Positions 1 through 7,718 of a DNA stretch of 64,000 nucleotides are shown one piece after another. The stretch covers positions 744,001 to 808,000 of the forward strand of contig CAWIZO010000008.1 in assembly GCA_963840665.1 (NCBI GenBank). Direction: 5' to 3'. A program made the position numbers and the translations under genes. The stretch's first letter is position 1, and every line of letters begins with the position of its first letter. This DNA is from DATFTE01 sp963840665 (GTDB taxonomy: Bacteria > Acidobacteriota > Terriglobia > Terriglobales > Acidobacteriaceae). The notes under the pieces were generated by a model. The model had not been told where the DNA came from. It saw only the letters and a list, made by a program, of their open reading frames with translations, and did no database searches.

Positions 1-1
1 G

Positions 2-229
2 CAAGAATTAGTAGACGACGGACGGACAGGATTGCATTTCTCTCCCGGATCCCCCCAGGAACTTGCGGAAAAAATTGAGTGGGCATGGTCGCATCCCGAG
101 CGCTTGCGGGAGATGGGTAAGGAAGCGCGACGCGAGTTTGAGAATCGATACACCGCCGAGAAGAATTATTCGATGCTAATGAACATCTACAAAAGCGTGA
201 TCGCTCAACCGCAAGAGGTAACGGCATGA
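2..229 (+). CDS. Glycosyltransferase family 1 (GT4-like), C-terminal end
   Basis: This is the last 75 codons of a gene that begins outside the window. The visible start of the frame reads QELVDDGRTGLHFSPGS, the usual end of the donor-binding domain in GT4-type retaining glycosyltransferases, followed by an amphipathic C-terminal helix. Such enzymes transfer a sugar from a nucleotide-sugar donor during exopolysaccharide or lipid-linked repeat-unit assembly at the cytoplasmic membrane face. Its stop overlaps the start of the next glycosyltransferase gene (ATGA), so the two are probably translationally coupled. The acceptor and donor cannot be told from this fragment. Confidence 0.8.
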   Translation, partial: QELVDDGRTGLHFSPGSPQELAEKIEWAWSHPERLREMGKEARREFENRYTAEKNYSMLMNIYKSVIAQPQEVTA

Positions 230-1012
230 GCACGCTGGCAGTGAATCCGGTGGCGTCGTTTAAGTTGCTGGGCGTGCGCGTGCACGCGGTGCAGATTCCC
301 GATGCCGTCGCCGAGATGGAGCGCTGGATCGAAGAAAAGCAAGGCTGCCATTATGTTGCCGTCACCGGAATGCACGGGGTGATGGAAGCGCAGCAAGACG
401 CGCGCTTCAAACAGATCCTGAACACCGCCGACCTGGTGGTAAGCGATGGTATGCCGTTGGTTTGGGCAGGACGCCAGCGCGGATACGACTCGATGAAGCG
501 CCGCGTGTACGGTCCAGAGTTGATGATGGCCTTCTGCGAAGAGACTGCGGGCAGGGGTTACCGCCATTATTTTTACGGCGGAGCCGAAGGCGTTCCTGAG
601 CATCTTGCGGAAACATTAAGCAACCGCTTCCCGGGATTTCAAGTTGCCGGGTGCTATTCCCCGCCCTTCCGTCCGGTCACTCCCGAGGAAGATCGGGATA
701 TTGTCGAGAAGATTAATAACTCCCGAGCAGACATCTTGTGGGTTGGGTTGAGCACGCCCAAGCAAGAGAAATGGATGTACGAGCACCGCGAGAAGCTCAA
801 TGTCCCCGTCCTGATGGGCGTGGGGGCGGCGTTCGACCTGAATACCGGGCCGGCTGACCCAGGCTCCGGCCTGGATGCGGGAGCACGGAATGGAATGGTT
901 TTTCCGTCTAGTGATGGAACCGCGACGTTTATGGCGGCGGTATTTGGTGCTGGGTCCGAAGTTCGCTTGGAACGTTTCACTTGAGATGCTGAAACTCAAG
1001 CAATATCAATAA
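226..1012 (+). CDS. WecG/TagA/CpsF-family glycosyltransferase, frameshifted near the 3' end
   Basis: Members transfer ManNAc(A)-type or related sugars to a polyprenyl-linked primer in surface polysaccharide synthesis. Visible family blocks are TGMHGVMEA (residues 47-55), SDGMPLVWAGR (73-83), YGPELM (95-100) and WVGLSTPKQEKWM (172-184). The frame that starts at 226 stays open to 984, but after residue 208 (FDLNTG) it leaves the family. The frame one base later continues properly with RLTQAPAWMREHGMEWFF and a basic tail, ending at TAA 1010-1012. A one-base insertion in the GGGCC tract at about 847-851 explains this. The start overlaps the previous stop (ATGA). The intact product would be about 261 residues, normal for the family. 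Confidence 0.82.
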
Positions 1013-1119
1013 GTTAGCGCAGATTCTTCAAAAACTCCTCCAAATGCAGTTGGTTCCCATTTTGGACAGTAAAGTGCACAGTTTGAAAATCTGGTAAGAA
1101 CAACTTTCGGGGAAACTCA

Positions 1120-2115
1120 ATGAAAACACAGAAGCGAGTCCTGGTTACGGGTGCAGGTGGGTTCATCGGACATCATCTGGTAAAGCGTCTCAAGGGCGAT
1201 GGCCATTGGGTACGTGGGGTCGACATCAAGGAACCGCAGTATGAACCGAGCGCGGGCGATGAGTTTGAAGTACTCGACCTGCGGCGATCCGATGCTTGCC
1301 TGATGGCAACGCGCGGAGGTATCGACGAGGTATACAACCTGGCTGCCGACATGGGCGGCATCGGCTATATCACTGCGTCGCACGCCGACATTTCCCGCAA
1401 CAATATTCTGATTAACGCGCAGATGCTCGAGGCCAGCAAGCAGAACAGCGTCGGCCGCTTCCTGTTCTCGTCCTCAGCTTGCGTTTATGCACAGGGCAAG
1501 CAGAAAAACCCTGACGTCACGCCATTGCGTGAGGAAGACGCGTATCCCGCCGATCCCGAGCCTGGCTATGGCTGGGAGAAGCTGTTCGCCGAAGAGCTCT
1601 GCCGTTATTACTATCAGGACTTCAAATTCCCGACCCGCATTGTCCGTTTCCACAATGTGTATGGTCCGTTGGGAACTTATGACGGCGGCAAAGAGAAGGC
1701 GCCCGCCGCAATCTCCCGCAAAGTAGCTTTGGTTGAAGACGGCGGCACGATTGAAGTTTGGGGCGACGGCGAGCAAACACGTACATTCATGTACGTAGAT
1801 GATTGCTGCGAAGGTCTGGTCCGCTTGATGGCTTCCGATTACACCGAACCGTTGAACCTGGGCACCGACGAACTGATCACGATCAATGGACTGGTCGACA
1901 TGGTGGCGGGAATCGCCGGCAAACGCGTGGTCAAAGCACACAACCTAAGCGGACCGCAAGGCGTACGCGGCCGCAATAGCGACAACACTCGTCTCAATAA
2001 AGTATTGGGTTGGGAACCTTCGATCAAACTGCAGGAAGGATTGAAGATTACCTACGAGTGGATCGCCAACGAGCTGGGTGTATCACACAAGCCTGTATCG
2101 GTTGCCGCAGACTGA
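1120..2115 (+). CDS. NAD-dependent sugar epimerase, GDP-mannose 3,5-epimerase-like
   Basis: Extended SDR epimerase of 331 residues with the Rossmann motif GAGGFIG (residues 11-17) and the block NLAADMGGIGYI (73-84). The catalytic set matches GDP-mannose 3,5-epimerase: Cys121 in SSSACVY, Tyr150 and Lys154 in YGWEK, and Lys193 in EKAPAA, plus the RFHNVYGPLGTY block. That enzyme converts GDP-mannose to GDP-L-galactose and GDP-L-gulose. In this polysaccharide cluster it would supply a nucleotide sugar for surface glycan. It starts with ATG 21 bases after a GGGGAA-type ribosome binding region and sits 107 bases after the glycosyltransferase. Related GDP-sugar epimerases acting on other substrates cannot be excluded. 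Confidence 0.8.
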   Translation: MKTQKRVLVTGAGGFIGHHLVKRLKGDGHWVRGVDIKEPQYEPSAGDEFEVLDLRRSDACLMATRGGIDEVYNLAADMGGIGYITASHADISRNNILINAQMLEASKQNSVGRFLFSSSACVYAQGKQKNPDVTPLREEDAYPADPEPGYGWEKLFAEELCRYYYQDFKFPTRIVRFHNVYGPLGTYDGGKEKAPAAISRKVALVEDGGTIEVWGDGEQTRTFMYVDDCCEGLVRLMASDYTEPLNLGTDELITINGLVDMVAGIAGKRVVKAHNLSGPQGVRGRNSDNTRLNKVLGWEPSIKLQEGLKITYEWIANELGVSHKPVSVAAD

Positions 2116-2150
2116 AGCAAATTTGGCGTGCAACCCTGTGATTGAAGACA

Positions 2151-2408
2151 AATCCACCCGGAGAACTTGTGTTTAAAACGATCTGGTTAGCATTAAAGCG
2201 TTTTTGGGCAGGCTGGACCAAGGTTGCGCACATCATCGGCAACTTTCAGGCCCGCGTGCTATTGACCATCATGTACGCGGTCCTGGTTCTGCCCTTTGGG
2301 CTGGCGGTAAGGTGGTTTGGCGATCCCCTTCGCATGAAGACCCCGCCAGACAAGTGGCTGGATCACGCCGAAGAAAAGATGGACATGGAGTGGGCGCACC
2401 GGCAGTAG
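2151..2408 (+). CDS. SxtJ-like small membrane protein
   Basis: A protein of about 85-88 residues. Alternative starts are ATG 2142 or the GTG in GAACTTGTG just after it; I cannot decide between them. It has an amphipathic N-terminus (FKTIWLALKRFWAGW), one hydrophobic segment (VLLTIMYAVLVLPFGLAVRWF) and a conserved-looking tail GDPLRMK...W. Layout and the LTPxG-type membrane segment followed by FGDPL match the SxtJ family, small membrane proteins of unknown function that recur next to O-carbamoyltransferase genes, including in the saxitoxin cluster. Here it opens a module with an SGNH hydrolase, an SxtK-like peptide and two carbamoyltransferases. Function is unknown; a membrane anchoring role for the modification enzymes is only my inference. 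Confidence 0.7.
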   Translation, partial: NPPGELVFKTIWLALKRFWAGWTKVAHIIGNFQARVLLTIMYAVLVLPFGLAVRWFGDPLRMKTPPDKWLDHAEEKMDMEWAHRQ

Positions 2409-2456
2409 CCCACTCTCAACTATCTGGATGTTCCAACCTGCGATTTCTGAGGGTGC

Positions 2457-3629
2457 ATGCAAGCTGTGAGTGACGATCGCGCCGTAGACTCTCAAAGTTC
2501 CCGGGTCCAGCGCTCGTTGAACAATTTCTTTGCGATGCTCGCCATCACGGGGATACTCCTGCTTCTGGTGGAATGTATTTCCTTCGTGGCGATGCGGGCA
2601 TTGCGCGCCTCGGTGTTTGAAGAAACGCCTGGGAAACGCGAACTGGCCGCATACAAAGGACAGAGCTGGGCTCCGGCGTTGGCTCGCGAAGAGAAGGCCT
2701 CTCGTCAGGTCTACGATTACAAGCCTTACACCATCTGGCGAAGTCATCCCTACCACGGCGAGACCGTGAACATCGGTGAAGATGGACTTCGCCGAACCTA
2801 CAACTCGCATTGCGACGGCAACGAGTTCACGATCTGGATGTTTGGCGGGTCGACCATGCGGGGCAACGGTTCTCCCGACTGGGGAACGATTCCTTCGCAG
2901 CTTGCCGGAATATTCGAGAGGGCAGGCCAACCAGCCTGCGTGATCAATTTCGGCGAGGGAGCGTGGGTAAGCACGCAGGAGGTCACACAGCTGATGCTGG
3001 CTTTGAAGAGCCAGACTCGCAAGCCAAACTTCGTCATCTTCTACGATGGAGCCAATGATACGTACGTGCCTTATCAGTCTGGCAAGGCCGACGTGCACAT
3101 GAATTACGACACCATCAAGCACCAGTTCGAAGGACAACGAGCGTTGCGCGATGGTAGCTTTTCTTACCTGCTACAAACCAACACTATGCGTTTGGTGTTG
3201 TCGTTGTCGGCGCGGGCACTGCGACGTGCTGGGGACCGGCCAGTCCCGAACGCTGATTTGGATGGTTTGGCGAAAGCCACAGCGAACAATTACTTCGCCA
3301 ACATCGACGTCGTGAAAGGCCTGGCCCAGCAGTACGGATTCGACTACGCATTCTTCTGGCAACCTGTGTTGTTCACGTCGCATAAGCCTCTGCTCGGCGA
3401 CGAACAGCAAGTTAAGCAATCGAAAGCACAGGCCAATCTGGCGGCTTGGACTCCGCGCGTCTACGACTTGATCCGAAGCGCGCCTCACCCGCATTTCTAC
3501 GATCTGACAAATACCTTCGATCAGACCAATGACATGTTGTTTCTCGACTGGTGTCATATCGCAATGCCGGGAAACGAATTGATCGCTCGCAGAATGTATA
3601 CGGTTCTTCGGCCGAATGGTGCCGGATAG
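2457..3629 (+). CDS. Membrane-anchored SGNH/GDSL-family hydrolase
   Basis: 390 residues with one N-terminal membrane anchor (about residues 22-48), which would place the catalytic domain outside the membrane. The SGNH blocks are visible: Ser132 in FGGST (129-133), Gly in NFGEGAW (164-170), Asn200 in YDGAND (196-201), and Asp364/His367 in DWCHI. These form the Ser-Asn and Asp-His catalytic set of ester hydrolases or acyltransferases acting on glycans. The gene lies between the SxtJ-like and SxtK-like genes, so it probably adds or removes an ester on the same carbamoylated glycan. Start is ATG 2457, preceded by a GAGGG-like ribosome binding site. Substrate unknown. Confidence 0.85.
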   Translation: MQAVSDDRAVDSQSSRVQRSLNNFFAMLAITGILLLLVECISFVAMRALRASVFEETPGKRELAAYKGQSWAPALAREEKASRQVYDYKPYTIWRSHPYHGETVNIGEDGLRRTYNSHCDGNEFTIWMFGGSTMRGNGSPDWGTIPSQLAGIFERAGQPACVINFGEGAWVSTQEVTQLMLALKSQTRKPNFVIFYDGANDTYVPYQSGKADVHMNYDTIKHQFEGQRALRDGSFSYLLQTNTMRLVLSLSARALRRAGDRPVPNADLDGLAKATANNYFANIDVVKGLAQQYGFDYAFFWQPVLFTSHKPLLGDEQQVKQSKAQANLAAWTPRVYDLIRSAPHPHFYDLTNTFDQTNDMLFLDWCHIAMPGNELIARRMYTVLRPNGAG

Positions 3630-3701
3630 TTTTGATAACGAATCCGCGAGTGTGCGATTCTGGACATTCGCAAAAGATCTTGCTTCTGGAGGAGAACGGG
3701 T

Positions 3702-3881
3702 ATGGGCTTCATTCAAGTCGCACAACGGCGGTTCGGTATTGCCGGTGAATTGCTGTCTTTTTTCGCGCGCAACAAGCGCTGGTGGATGTTGCCGATGATC
3801 TTTGTGGTACTGCTGCTGGGAGTGTTGCTGATTCTGGCGCAAAGCTCGGTCATCGCACCATTTATCTATACATTGTTCTAG
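3702..3881 (+). CDS. DUF5989/SxtK-like 59-residue membrane peptide
   Basis: A 59-codon gene with a strong ribosome binding site (GGAGGAGAACGGGT) before ATG 3702. The product has a basic amphipathic start (MGFIQVAQRRFG), the segment FFARNKRWWMLP, one strong transmembrane helix (about residues 32-46) and the end VIAPFIYTLF. Short peptides ending in (S/G)xxAPFIYTLF and sitting directly upstream of a carbamoyltransferase are typical of DUF5989, to which I think SxtK of the saxitoxin cluster is related. The function of the family is unknown. It lies 80 bases before the first carbamoyltransferase and is easily missed because of its length. Confidence 0.8.
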   Translation: MGFIQVAQRRFGIAGELLSFFARNKRWWMLPMIFVVLLLGVLLILAQSSVIAPFIYTLF

Positions 3882-3961
3882 ACATCGGTAACGCAATCTG
3901 TGTGCTCCTGAAGCCTGCGTGGCTCGACGCCGGCGGGAGCCGACCAAGGGAAAACTGAACC

Positions 3962-5815
3962 GTGCATATTCTCGGAATCTCCTGTTATTACCATGATGCT
4001 GCGGCTGTTCTGCTGCGCGACGGACAGTTAATCGCCGCCGCGGAGGAAGAACGCTTCACGCGCAAAAAACACGACTATGACTTCCCTAAGAATGCCATTC
4101 AGTATTGTCTGGATACGGCGGGCATTACGGGGAAAGATCTCGATTATGTCGTGTTCTTTGAGAAGCCCTTCCGCAAGCTCGACCGCATCCTCGCCACGGT
4201 GCTGCAGACCTATCCGAAGTCGTGGAAGGTGTTCCGTGAATCGATGATCACCTGGGTGCTCGACAAGCTCTGGGTTGCCAGCACGCTGCAGGCCGAGATC
4301 GGAGTACCCAAAGAGCGCGTGCTGTTCTCAGAGCATCACTTGTCGCACGCGGCCAGCGCTTTCCTTTGCTCGCCGTTCGACGAAGCAGCCATCCTCACGG
4401 TGGACGGAGTCGGCGAGTGGGTCACCGGCACCTACGGCGTCGGCAAAGGCAGCGACATCAAGATTCTCAAGCAGATGGAATTCCCACATTCGCTGGGATT
4501 GCTGTACAGCGCGTTCACCGCGTTTCTCGGATTCGAAGTGAACGAGGGTGAATACAAAGTCATGGGCATGGCGCCCTATGGCAAGCCCATCTATGTGGAC
4601 AAAGTCTGGAAGGTGATCAAACAGAACGCTGACGGCTCATTCGCGCTCGACATGAGCTATTTCAGTTTCCAGCATTCGACCGAGAGGACCTACAACGAGA
4701 AGTTCGCCCAGCTGTTCGGAACGCCGCGTCCGACCAAGCTGCAGTTCTTCACCGAGGCGACGGGCTTCCCGAAGTATTTCGGCGATCCTCCGGGAAATTA
4801 TCTCGAGCTGTGCAAGTTGAACCAGCACTATGCCGACATCGCAGCCAGCATTCAGAAGGTAACCGAAGAAGTTCTCATCGGGATGGCCCAGAACCTTTAC
4901 AAGGTCACGGGCATGAAGAACCTGTGCATCGCCGGCGGCGTCGGCCTTAACAGCGTTGCCAATACCCGCATTCTGCATGAAACCCCGTTCGAGCGGCTCT
5001 ACATTCAACCAGCCGCCGGAGACGGTGGCGGCGCGTTAGGGGCAGCTCTCTGGGCTTATAACACCCTGCTCGGCAAGCCCCGCGCTTTTGTCATGAATCA
5101 TGCCTACTGGGGCAAGGAATTCACCGAGGGGGAGATTGCCGATTTCCTCACTTCAAACAACATTCCGTTCCGCCAGGCAAAGAATGAAGACGAGTTACTC
5201 GATCGAACTGTCGAGCGGCTGACGAACGCGAAAGTCATCGGCTGGTATCAAGGACGCTTTGAATGGGGTCCGCGAGCGCTCGGCAACCGCAGTATCATTG
5301 CCGATCCTCGCAATCACGAGATGAAAGAAATCGTGAATGCCAAGATCAAGTTCCGCGAGCCCTATCGTCCCTTCGCTCCCTCAGTGCTGGCGGAATATGC
5401 CGACCGCTACTTCGACCTGCCCAACATGATGGACCATTATCCGGCGCGCTACATGCTTTACGTGGTGCCGGTAAAGGAAGCAGCGCAAGCCACTCTGCCT
5501 GCCATCACCCACGTCGATGGCACGGGACGCTTGCAAACAGTGTTTAAGGAACAGAGCCCACGCTACTACGGCTTGATCGAGCGTTTCGGACAAGCGACCG
5601 GCGTCCCTGTGATCCTCAACACCTCGTTCAATCTGCGCGGCGAGCCGGTGGTGACCTCACCGGCCAATGCCTTCAGCACCTACTCGAAGAGCGAAATGGA
5701 CAGCCTGGTGATGGGCAGCTTTATTGTCGATAAGCAGCCGGTCTCGGCTTCCCATTCCACCGTCTCTGTAGGAGACGTGGTGGACGAGAGTGCGGAAGCA
5801 CCCACGCGTTCCTGA
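3962..5815 (+). CDS. O-carbamoyltransferase, NodU/CmcH family
   Basis: 617 residues. The family makes carbamoyl-adenylate from carbamoyl phosphate and ATP in the C-terminal YrdC-like half, and transfers the carbamoyl group to a hydroxyl in the N-terminal Kae1-like half. Visible blocks are HDAAAVLL (11-18), the EEERFTRKKHD motif (28-38), the metal-binding EHHLSHAASAF (124-134), GDGGGALGAAL, GWYQGRFEWGPRALGNRS and ILNTSFNLRGEP. Start is GTG 3962 with AAGGG upstream; this start gives MHILGISCYYHD, the usual N-terminus. In this locus the acceptor is most likely a sugar of an exopolysaccharide or lipid-linked precursor. Nodulation factor or antibiotic substrates are not supported by the neighbours. 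Confidence 0.92.
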   Translation: MHILGISCYYHDAAAVLLRDGQLIAAAEEERFTRKKHDYDFPKNAIQYCLDTAGITGKDLDYVVFFEKPFRKLDRILATVLQTYPKSWKVFRESMITWVLDKLWVASTLQAEIGVPKERVLFSEHHLSHAASAFLCSPFDEAAILTVDGVGEWVTGTYGVGKGSDIKILKQMEFPHSLGLLYSAFTAFLGFEVNEGEYKVMGMAPYGKPIYVDKVWKVIKQNADGSFALDMSYFSFQHSTERTYNEKFAQLFGTPRPTKLQFFTEATGFPKYFGDPPGNYLELCKLNQHYADIAASIQKVTEEVLIGMAQNLYKVTGMKNLCIAGGVGLNSVANTRILHETPFERLYIQPAAGDGGGALGAALWAYNTLLGKPRAFVMNHAYWGKEFTEGEIADFLTSNNIPFRQAKNEDELLDRTVERLTNAKVIGWYQGRFEWGPRALGNRSIIADPRNHEMKEIVNAKIKFREPYRPFAPSVLAEYADRYFDLPNMMDHYPARYMLYVVPVKEAAQATLPAITHVDGTGRLQTVFKEQSPRYYGLIERFGQATGVPVILNTSFNLRGEPVVTSPANAFSTYSKSEMDSLVMGSFIVDKQPVSASHSTVSVGDVVDESAEAPTRS

Positions 5816-5846
5816 TTCTTAGGAACGCGACAATAAACCACTTTGC

Positions 5847-5882
5847 AAGAAACGCGGTCCCTCACTTGGGTCCGCGTTTCTT
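5847..5882 (+). terminator. Hairpin between the two carbamoyltransferase genes
   Basis: AAGAAACGCGG (5847-5857) pairs with CCGCGTTTCTT (5872-5882). The stem continues inward through one mismatch with CCC/GGG around the loop TCACTT. It lies 32 bases after the first carbamoyltransferase stop and ends in a short T-rich stretch. It could terminate or attenuate transcription before the second gene. Confidence 0.65.
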
Positions 5883-5920
5883 TAGATAGAACCTCACCGA
5901 ACCTTTGTCAGGTGGAAGCA

Positions 5921-7660
5921 ATGCTGATCCTGGGCCTTTCGTCGCTCGACCACGACATCGCCGCAGCACTCTTGCGGGACGGAGAGGTCGTCGCGGCCAT
6001 TGAGAACGATAAGCTGGTCCGGTCAGGCATGCGTGGATTGCCGCAAGAGGCGATCCGATTCTGCCTGGACAAAGCTGGGGTTGGCTGGGGAGATCTCGAC
6101 ACGGTGGCCGTGGCATCAGGACCGGTCGAAGGTTGGTTGCGACGGTCTATTCTGCGCGCGCGCCTTTCCCCGCTATCGCTTCGGGCCAGCGCTTATTACG
6201 AGGTCACGGAATTAGGACGCCTGGCACGCGAACTCAATCACCGGCGGGTGTTGCGCGATCTCCACGGAGCCAAGGCAAGAGTCGTTAACCTCAATCATCA
6301 CCTATGTCACGCAGCCAACGCCTTTTATCAATCTCCGTACGATCGCGCACTGATTCTGACGCTCGATCACGAAGGCGACGGAACGTCTGGCACCGTCGCC
6401 CTGGGCGAGGGAGCGAAACTTCGCTCGGTGCGCCGCTTCTCGTTTCCGAACTCGTGGGCATGGGTATATTCGCAAGTCACCGAATTGCTCGGCTTTGCGC
6501 CACGCAAGGATGAACACAAGACCCAATGGCTCAGCCTCGAAGGTGAGCCGGTTTATAAAGATTTTTTCCTCAAGATCCTGCGCCGCCCCGGATCCCCCCT
6601 CCCCCGCCTCGACCTCCATTACTTCAATCGCGGATTGGTCGGCCGTTTGGCGTTCTCCGACCGCTTTTATCGCGAACTGAATCTGCCACGGCCGCTAAAA
6701 CTTGCGGACGAGTTGCGCCGCTCGCTCGCCGCCAGCATTCAACAAGCGTGTGCGGAGGCGGTCATTGTCCTTCTGCAATATTTCCGCGATCGCGAAAAAG
6801 TAAACCAAATTTGCCTGGGCGGCGGGATGTTTCTGAATTCCCTGCTCGTCTCAGACGTTGAAAAGAAGTTCGGCTCGAATCAGGTATATGTTCCGCCCGC
6901 ACCGGGGAACGCAGGTTCGGCAGTCGGCGCAGCGCTGCTGATCTGGCATAAGCAAATGGCCAAGCCACGTCGCGGCGCCAAGCCCCTTGGGCCTTATTGG
7001 GGACCGGCGTTCAGCCGCACCGAGATCAAAGACACGCTCGACAATTCGAAGGCCCGCTATTCTTTGCAGATTACGGAAGACCGGAAGATGGATATGGCGG
7101 TCCAGCTTCTGCACGCGGGAAAGATTGTCGGTTGGTATCAAGGGGCGACGGAGTTTGGTCCGCGTGCGCTCGGCAATCGCAGCGTGCTGGCTTCACCGTG
7201 GGCCGATTACGTCAAAGAAAATCTTAACGATTACATCAAGCATCGCGAATGGTTCCGGCCGTTTGCCTTGGCCGTTCCCGAGGAAGATTGCGAAAGATGG
7301 TTCGACGCATCGCCTTCCTGCCGCTACATGAACTCGCTGGCGACGGTTCGTTCCGAAAAAGATAGCGTGCCGGCAGGCTTTCAACTGCCTGGAAATCGCG
7401 TCCGTTTGCACGTTGTAACCCGGGAAGCGAATCCGGCTTTCTGGAAGCTGCTGAAACGTTTTGGCGAGTCTGCACCCGCGCCGATTCTGGTGAACACCTC
7501 GTTCAATCTCTTCGGCGAGCCACTCGTCGTCAAACCCAGGGACGCGATGCGCAGTTACTTCTGCTCGGGACTCGATGCTCTGATCATCGATAACTTTGTT
7601 CTCTCGAAATCGGCAGTCAGTCAGGTTCTTGTGGCGACGCGCGCCTCGCAGACGGCCTAA
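5921..7660 (+). CDS. Second, divergent carbamoyltransferase-family protein
   Basis: 579 residues from ATG 5921 (ribosome binding site AGGTGGAAG). Kae1-like half: HDIAAALL (11-18), NHHLCHAANAF (125-135) and LDHEGDGTSG. YrdC-like half: GWYQGATEFGPRALGNRS and ILVNTSFNLFGEP. It is clearly a paralogue of the preceding gene, but the first protein's EEERFTRKKHD block is replaced by IENDKLVRSG. The charged residues of that block are largely lost. It may carbamoylate a different position, or act with the first protein. A hairpin separates the two genes, so their expression may differ. A bidirectional terminator follows 10 bases after the stop. Confidence 0.88.
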   Translation: MLILGLSSLDHDIAAALLRDGEVVAAIENDKLVRSGMRGLPQEAIRFCLDKAGVGWGDLDTVAVASGPVEGWLRRSILRARLSPLSLRASAYYEVTELGRLARELNHRRVLRDLHGAKARVVNLNHHLCHAANAFYQSPYDRALILTLDHEGDGTSGTVALGEGAKLRSVRRFSFPNSWAWVYSQVTELLGFAPRKDEHKTQWLSLEGEPVYKDFFLKILRRPGSPLPRLDLHYFNRGLVGRLAFSDRFYRELNLPRPLKLADELRRSLAASIQQACAEAVIVLLQYFRDREKVNQICLGGGMFLNSLLVSDVEKKFGSNQVYVPPAPGNAGSAVGAALLIWHKQMAKPRRGAKPLGPYWGPAFSRTEIKDTLDNSKARYSLQITEDRKMDMAVQLLHAGKIVGWYQGATEFGPRALGNRSVLASPWADYVKENLNDYIKHREWFRPFALAVPEEDCERWFDASPSCRYMNSLATVRSEKDSVPAGFQLPGNRVRLHVVTREANPAFWKLLKRFGESAPAPILVNTSFNLFGEPLVVKPRDAMRSYFCSGLDALIIDNFVLSKSAVSQVLVATRASQTA

Positions 7661-7669
7661 GCCAAATGG

Positions 7670-7694
7670 AAAGCCCTCAACATCGAGGGCTTTT
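7670..7694. terminator. Bidirectional rho-independent terminator
   Basis: AAAGCCCTC (7670-7678) and GAGGGCTTT (7685-7693) form a perfect 9-bp stem with a six-base loop. It is followed by T on the plus strand and preceded by A on the minus side. It lies between the convergent second carbamoyltransferase gene and the minus-strand glycoside hydrolase that ends at 7719, and can serve both. Confidence 0.88.
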
Positions 7695-7718
7695 GGGCGC
7701 GATCGGATAGAAAGACGG

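Noticed and set aside
2259..3137. Long minus-strand open frame opposite the SGNH hydrolase
   Set aside because: It lies fully inside a gene with clear catalytic motifs, has a Cys/His/Arg-rich composition typical of antisense shadow frames and no start signal.
2142..7660. Saxitoxin or antibiotic biosynthesis cluster
   Set aside because: Only carbamoyltransferase-associated genes are shared. No polyketide, amidinotransferase or tailoring genes are present, and polysaccharide genes lie upstream.
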